Shown here: one piece after another, positions 60,018 to 64,000 of the stretch
Layout: each line of letters starts with the position of its first letter
How positions within the stretch are numbered: position 1 is the stretch's first letter
Assembly (NCBI GenBank): GCA_903859715.1
Contig: CAIONS010000056.1
Span: forward strand, 62,001-126,000
DNA: 64,000 bases
Reading direction: 5' to 3'
From: an uncultured Opitutia bacterium
GTDB lineage: Bacteria > Verrucomicrobiota > Verrucomicrobiia > Opitutales > Opitutaceae
Translations under genes and position numbers: made by a program
Notes under the pieces: model-generated
Told to the model about the DNA's origin: nothing
What the model saw: the letters and a program-made list of their open reading frames with translations, nothing else
Databases searched by the model: none

Positions 60018-61550
60018 TCATGGAGTGGCTTTCGGTGCGGCGATCACGGCCGGCTGCCAGATGGTGACATCGCCGGCGTGGCCGACCGCGGTCCATTCTC
60101 CGCCCAAGCGCTCCTGGAGTCGGGATTTCTCGAAGGCAAAGAGCGGGGCGTAAAGGGCCCGGTGCTGGCGGGCGGCGGTGCGCTGCAGCACTTCGAAGGC
60201 AGTGCGATCAATCTGATCCCAGCGCACGAGTGGCTGGGTGTTGTAGAACATGATCGTTCCGCTCAGCTGCATGCTGAGGAGAATGGCATCGGACGGCACA
60301 TGGGCGTCCAGCCAATGGGCGGCGAGCCAGTAGTTTCGCTCGCCTTGGCGCACATCCGTCACAGCGAGATCGCGCGCGAGGCTGACCTGAAGCCCGAGGC
60401 AAACCGCGAGCAGCGCAATGGGCACCCCGTAGCGGGCATCGCCCTTGAGATATTCCGCAGCCCTTTGACCGGCGAGCAACGCGGCGAGGATCACGGCCGG
60501 AAAAGCCGGGAGCAGGAAGCGCAAGTATCCCCAGGTCTCACCTGCGCAGAAATAGGAAATATAGAAACCCACGAAGGCCGCGACCCAGAGCAGCAGCAGC
60601 CATGCAATCCGGCCGTGATGGCGGAGCAGCCAGGGCAGGCCGACGATGGCCGATATGACGACCGGCCACGATAGCAGGCGCGGAATCCAAGTGGCAAAGT
60701 GACGGAGATTGACGCTGACAAATTGCGCGCCGAACGCGGACCAAAGGTCTTGTCCGCCTTGGGTGTAGCCGGAATTCAGGACGCCGCCATAGACCTGAAA
60801 ATTGTACCAACCCCAGCACACAGCGCCGGGAAGTCCCCCGAGCGCGAACAGGAGCCAGCTCCGACCGGGCCGGCCCAGGGCCAGTGCAATCGGCGCCAGC
60901 GCGAGGATGCTGGTGGGGCGGACCAGCACCGCCACGGCGAAAGCGGCCCCGGCTGCCAGCGCCCAGCGCGGCTGCGTTGTGGAGCGGAGCGCGAAGACCA
61001 CCGCAGCGAGCGTCCAAGTGGTGGCCACACAGTCGCTCAGGGGCTGCAACGAGTGATAAATCCAAACCGGGCACGCCCACAGCAACGCCGTACCGGACAA
61101 TGCCCAGCTCCTGGCCAGACCGAGCTGACAGCCCAGCGCATAAAGCAGCAGGCCCGCAGCGAGCACGTTGAAGGCGTTCACCACCCGGGCGGTTTTTTCC
61201 AAGCCGACGGCGAGCGAGGCGACAAAGTAGTGCAAGGGCAGGCCGACGGGATAGATCGGCGCCATGAGGACGGTCCGGGGTTTGACCACATAGCCGAGGG
61301 GCTGGTGATAGAAATAGTCCCATTCCGGCGGGTCCAAACCCGGAATCGTGCGCGCCGCTTCGGTCAGCCGGCCCAGGGTCAGCAAGCGGGCGCTGTTCAG
61401 GTAGCCCGAGGAATCGGCGCCGGCAGCATAGGGCGAGCCCGCCTGATAGATGAAACCCGCGTAACCCAGCGCAACAAAGGTGAGAACGATCCAGCTGGCA
61501 CGGGTGACCAGAGGGAACCGGCGGCGGCAAATTCGGGGAGAAGAATCCAT
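60018..61550 (-). CDS. Multi-span membrane glycosyltransferase (GT39/ArnT-like)
   Basis: A 510-aa integral membrane protein starting at ATG 61550 (MDSSPRICRR) with about ten hydrophobic helices. The first periplasmic loop carries acidic residues in GSPYAAGADSSGYLNSARLL, and VLMAPIYPVGLPLHYFVASL follows. These are typical of GT-C enzymes that use polyprenyl-phosphate sugars at the periplasmic face. A soluble C-terminal segment (about 425-510) contains LLSMQLSGTIMFYNTQPLVR. It would decorate a lipid or protein with a sugar. It is divergent from the membrane gene at 61591 (40 bp) and precedes a GT4 on its own strand. Confidence 0.82.
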   Translation of the reverse strand: MDSSPRICRRRFPLVTRASWIVLTFVALGYAGFIYQAGSPYAAGADSSGYLNSARLLTLGRLTEAARTIPGLDPPEWDYFYHQPLGYVVKPRTVLMAPIYPVGLPLHYFVASLAVGLEKTARVVNAFNVLAAGLLLYALGCQLGLARSWALSGTALLWACPVWIYHSLQPLSDCVATTWTLAAVVFALRSTTQPRWALAAGAAFAVAVLVRPTSILALAPIALALGRPGRSWLLFALGGLPGAVCWGWYNFQVYGGVLNSGYTQGGQDLWSAFGAQFVSVNLRHFATWIPRLLSWPVVISAIVGLPWLLRHHGRIAWLLLLWVAAFVGFYISYFCAGETWGYLRFLLPAFPAVILAALLAGQRAAEYLKGDARYGVPIALLAVCLGLQVSLARDLAVTDVRQGERNYWLAAHWLDAHVPSDAILLSMQLSGTIMFYNTQPLVRWDQIDRTAFEVLQRTAARQHRALYAPLFAFEKSRLQERLGGEWTAVGHAGDVTIWQPAVIAAPKATP

Positions 61551-61590
61551 TCTTGCGTCGAGACCATGGAGAGAGAGCCTTTTTCCTTTC

Positions 61591-63219
61591 GTGGCCAACC
61601 TCAGACTTTTTTTCCAACGTTACTCGGACCGGGCGATCTGGGCGGCCTATGCCCTCACCGTGGCGATGTTCCTCTGGGTGTGCGGGCAGTTCTACCTGCC
61701 GGGCAAGGGTTTTACCTACCTGATCATATTCGGGGACAAGGACAGTGCGCGGTTCATTCCCCAGTTGCGGACGGTGAACCATTACGAACTGGAGAATTCG
61801 GCCGGGTACGACGGCGCCTATTATGCGCAGATCGCGATGCAGCCCAATCTGTCGGACCCGGCGCTCAAGCGGGGAGTGGACAATCTGGCTTACCGGTCGC
61901 GTCGCATCCTTTTCTGCTGGACCGCCTATGCGCTGGCGCTGGGAAATCCGATCCGGGCGCTGCATATTTACGCGGTTCAAAACATCGTCTGCTGGCTATT
62001 GCTGGGCGGATTGCTGCTGCGCTGGTTTCCTCCCAACTGCTGGCAGAATTATCTCCGATGGTGCGGAGTGATGTTTTCTTACGGACTGTGCTTCAGCCTG
62101 CGCGGATCGCTGGTCGACGGGCCCAGTCTGCTCCTGATCGCCTGTGGCGTGGCGCTGGTGGAAGCAGGGCGGCCTTGGTGGTCTGCCATCGTGCTGGGAA
62201 TCTCCGGCCTGGGCAAGGAGACCAACATCCTGGGCGGGGCCGCGCTGGCCCGTCCCGAGAGCAACACGATTCAAGGGTGGTCCAAGGTCGCGCTTCGTGG
62301 GGTAATTGTGGTCCTGCCGGTCGTGCTCTGGCTGCTGGTCGTCCGGCGCTGGCTGGGTCCGAGCGATGACTTGGGCATCCGCAACTTCACCTTCCCGCTG
62401 GCTTCCTATTGGAAGAAATGGTTCGACACGATCACGGAGTTGATCGCCGAAGGGCCCGGCGCCTTCGCCCGTTCAAGCCTGCTGATGCTGGTGTCGCTCA
62501 CGGCCCAGTTCCTGTTTTTCGCCTTTCGCCGCCGGTGGGAGGATCCTTGGTGGCGCATTGCCGCGGTCTACTCGGTGATGATGATCTTCCTGGGCGAAGC
62601 CGTGTGGGAGGGCTATCCCGGGGCGGCTTCGCGCGTGCTGCTGCCCATGACGCTTGCCTTCAACGTGCTGGTGCCGCGGGGCCGGCGCTGGTGGCTGCTG
62701 TTAGTGTTGGGAAACCTGACTGTTTTTGCCTCCCAGGACATGCTTCGCGCGGCCAGCTCGGAGAGCTATCAGGTCGAAGGCGAGCGGAGCCTGCGCATCG
62801 CCAGTGAGACGGGCCGAATGGTGGAGGCGGTGTTTGACGACAAGTGGTACCCGCCAGAGCGCTCGCACCTGGAGTACTGGCGATGGAGCAGCGGGCCCGC
62901 GACGCTGATCCTCCGCAATCCCCATCCTTTTCCGATTCTGGCGACCGTCACATTTGGCGTGAAGGCGAAGGACGCGCGGACGGTCGGGGTCTGGCAAGGC
63001 ACTTATGCCCGGTGGGAACGCAAACTGGCGCCCGGAGAGTTGAAGGAGATCAAGGTGCGCAACATGCGGCTGGAGCCGGGTGACACCCTGTGGCGGTTTG
63101 CGACGGATACGCCGGGAGCCTATCCTGACAGCAATGACCGGCGGCGCCTGGCGTTCAGCCTGCGCGACCTGAAGATCGATATTATCGGCAAGGCAGATGT
63201 CCTGCCGCCGGGCAAATAA
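61591..63219 (+). CDS. Multi-span membrane protein, probable GT-C glycosyltransferase
   Basis: A 542-aa integral membrane protein. I place the start at GTG 61591 (VANLRLFFQRYSDRAIWAAY), the nearest in-frame start before the first helix. A loop containing ENSAGYDGAYYAQIAMQPNL has the DGxYY pattern seen in GT-C sugar transferases, and LGISGLGKETNILG follows a later helix. About eight to ten helices precede a soluble beta-rich C-terminal domain (about 400-542), which could bind the acceptor. The catalytic Asp is a guess, so the enzyme assignment is inferred. It is divergent from the GT39-like gene and followed after 17 bp by a methyltransferase. Confidence 0.72.
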   Translation: MANLRLFFQRYSDRAIWAAYALTVAMFLWVCGQFYLPGKGFTYLIIFGDKDSARFIPQLRTVNHYELENSAGYDGAYYAQIAMQPNLSDPALKRGVDNLAYRSRRILFCWTAYALALGNPIRALHIYAVQNIVCWLLLGGLLLRWFPPNCWQNYLRWCGVMFSYGLCFSLRGSLVDGPSLLLIACGVALVEAGRPWWSAIVLGISGLGKETNILGGAALARPESNTIQGWSKVALRGVIVVLPVVLWLLVVRRWLGPSDDLGIRNFTFPLASYWKKWFDTITELIAEGPGAFARSSLLMLVSLTAQFLFFAFRRRWEDPWWRIAAVYSVMMIFLGEAVWEGYPGAASRVLLPMTLAFNVLVPRGRRWWLLLVLGNLTVFASQDMLRAASSESYQVEGERSLRIASETGRMVEAVFDDKWYPPERSHLEYWRWSSGPATLILRNPHPFPILATVTFGVKAKDARTVGVWQGTYARWERKLAPGELKEIKVRNMRLEPGDTLWRFATDTPGAYPDSNDRRRLAFSLRDLKIDIIGKADVLPPGK

Positions 63220-63236
63220 TCCCGCCCACAGCCTGA

Positions 63237-64000
63237 ATGGCCGCCGGCCTTGTAGACATGCTGCGCTGGATTCCAGCTTACGCCCAAATGGAGAAAGAGA
63301 ATGCGCAGCTGCGCCTGCGCGTGGCGGAGTTGGAGCGGAAGGAGGCGGAGTGGGCCCGGTTCGTTCCGCCCGGGCATTTCTATTCACCGCTGCCGTCGAA
63401 CGAGGAGATCGCCCGGGCCTTTGCGCGGGGCGGATTCGGTCCGCCGTTTTCGGCGGTGGATTTGAATGAGGCGGGGCAGTTTGCGCGCATCGAGCGGTTT
63501 GCGGGCTATCATGCGGATCAGCCCTTTCCTGAAGAGCCGGTGCCGGGGCGGCGGTTTCACCTGGGGAACAATTCCTACGGACACTATGACGCCATCATGC
63601 TGTACGCGATGCTGCGGGAGGCGCAGCCGAGACGGGTGATTGAGGTCGGGTCGGGCTTCAGCTCGGCCGCGATGCTGGATGTAAGCGAGCACGTGCTGGC
63701 CCGCCCGATTGAATTCACCTTCATCGATCCGGACATGATCCGGCTGCGTCCACTGCTCCGGGCGGACGACCTGACGCGCTGCACCCTCATCGAGCGCTGC
63801 GTGCAGGATGTGCCGCTGGAGACTTTTGCGGCCTTGGAAGCGAATGACGTGCTGTTCATCGACTCCTCGCATGTGAGCAAAATTGGCAGCGATGTGAACC
63901 GGATCTTCTTCGATATCCTGCCGGTGCTCGCGCCCGGGGTGCTGATCCATATCCACGATGTGACGGGAAACCTCGAACCTCCGCGGGGCTGGCTGGAGGA
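63237..64000 (+). CDS. Class I SAM-dependent methyltransferase (C-terminus beyond window)
   Basis: The frame is open from ATG 63237 (or 63258) to the right edge, at least 254 codons, so the C-terminus is missing. An N-terminal coiled coil (MEKENAQLRLRVAELERKEA) precedes a Methyltransf_24-like fold. The fold has VIEVGSGFSSAAMLDVSEHV (motif I), FTFIDPDMIRLRPLL and DVLFIDSSHVSKIGSDVNRI, then LIHIHDV. Such enzymes in glycan loci often methylate sugars or cap chains. It follows the membrane glycosyltransferase by 17 bp and probably belongs to the same envelope-glycan locus. Confidence 0.82.
   Translation, partial: MAAGLVDMLRWIPAYAQMEKENAQLRLRVAELERKEAEWARFVPPGHFYSPLPSNEEIARAFARGGFGPPFSAVDLNEAGQFARIERFAGYHADQPFPEEPVPGRRFHLGNNSYGHYDAIMLYAMLREAQPRRVIEVGSGFSSAAMLDVSEHVLARPIEFTFIDPDMIRLRPLLRADDLTRCTLIERCVQDVPLETFAALEANDVLFIDSSHVSKIGSDVNRIFFDILPVLAPGVLIHIHDVTGNLEPPRGWLE

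Overview
The window is a GC-rich chromosomal segment of a Gram-negative bacterium, densely packed with housekeeping and cell-envelope genes. I see no tRNA, rRNA, prophage, CRISPR array or insertion sequence. Its GreA carries a long N-terminal extension like the chlamydial one, a delta-60/Ig-like surface protein is present, and the intergenic gaps hold word-like inverted repeats. Together these suggest the PVC superphylum, most likely Verrucomicrobiota of the Opitutaceae type. This placement is an inference from gene style, not from a marker-gene tree.

Layout. 0-2.3 kb: the N-terminal part of a secreted delta-60/Ig-like protein, running off the left edge. 2.4-5.2 kb: rpsO-pnp. 5.4-11 kb (minus strand): a DciA/DUF721 protein and an LPS-core-like set (two GT2, one GT9, an MsbA-type exporter). 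11-21.6 kb: oppC, oppB, four oppA-type lipoproteins and an M28 peptidase, without the OppD/F ATPases. 21.6-24.6 kb: ispF, ispD, pyrF and, divergently, ispE, so three MEP-pathway enzymes lie together. 24.7-26.5 kb: PTS enzyme I without HPr or EII. 26.6-31 kb: a PhyH oxygenase divergent from an AraC regulator, a transglutaminase, a SnoaL-like protein and an ArsR-methyltransferase fusion. 31.2-38.7 kb: long GreA, rsmB, a retropepsin-PDZ lipoprotein and a CHASE-PAS hybrid kinase. 38.8-49.3 kb: glyA, an LMW phosphatase, a small S41-like exported protein, purD, a LOG-domain fusion, an FKBP isomerase, a threonine aldolase, aroK, queG and a thioesterase. 49.3-64 kb: a lipid/glycan locus described below, ending in a methyltransferase cut by the right edge.

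The best candidate for an undescribed system is 48.9-63.2 kb. It contains an ACP-dehydratase fusion, a ketosynthase, an SDR reductase, a hot-dog thioesterase, a serine-palmitoyltransferase-like alpha-oxoamine synthase, an MGDG-synthase-like glycosyltransferase, four GT4-like glycosyltransferases and two multi-span membrane proteins. This parts list could build a dedicated acyl chain, join it to an amino acid and glycosylate the product, i.e. a glyco(sphingo)lipid or similar envelope lipid.

The second notable layer is non-coding. Many gene gaps hold one of at least a dozen unrelated inverted or near-tandem repeat families. Several overlap or abut stop codons, one fills the gap between two genes from stop codon to start codon, and at least three copies lie inside reading frames and are translated.
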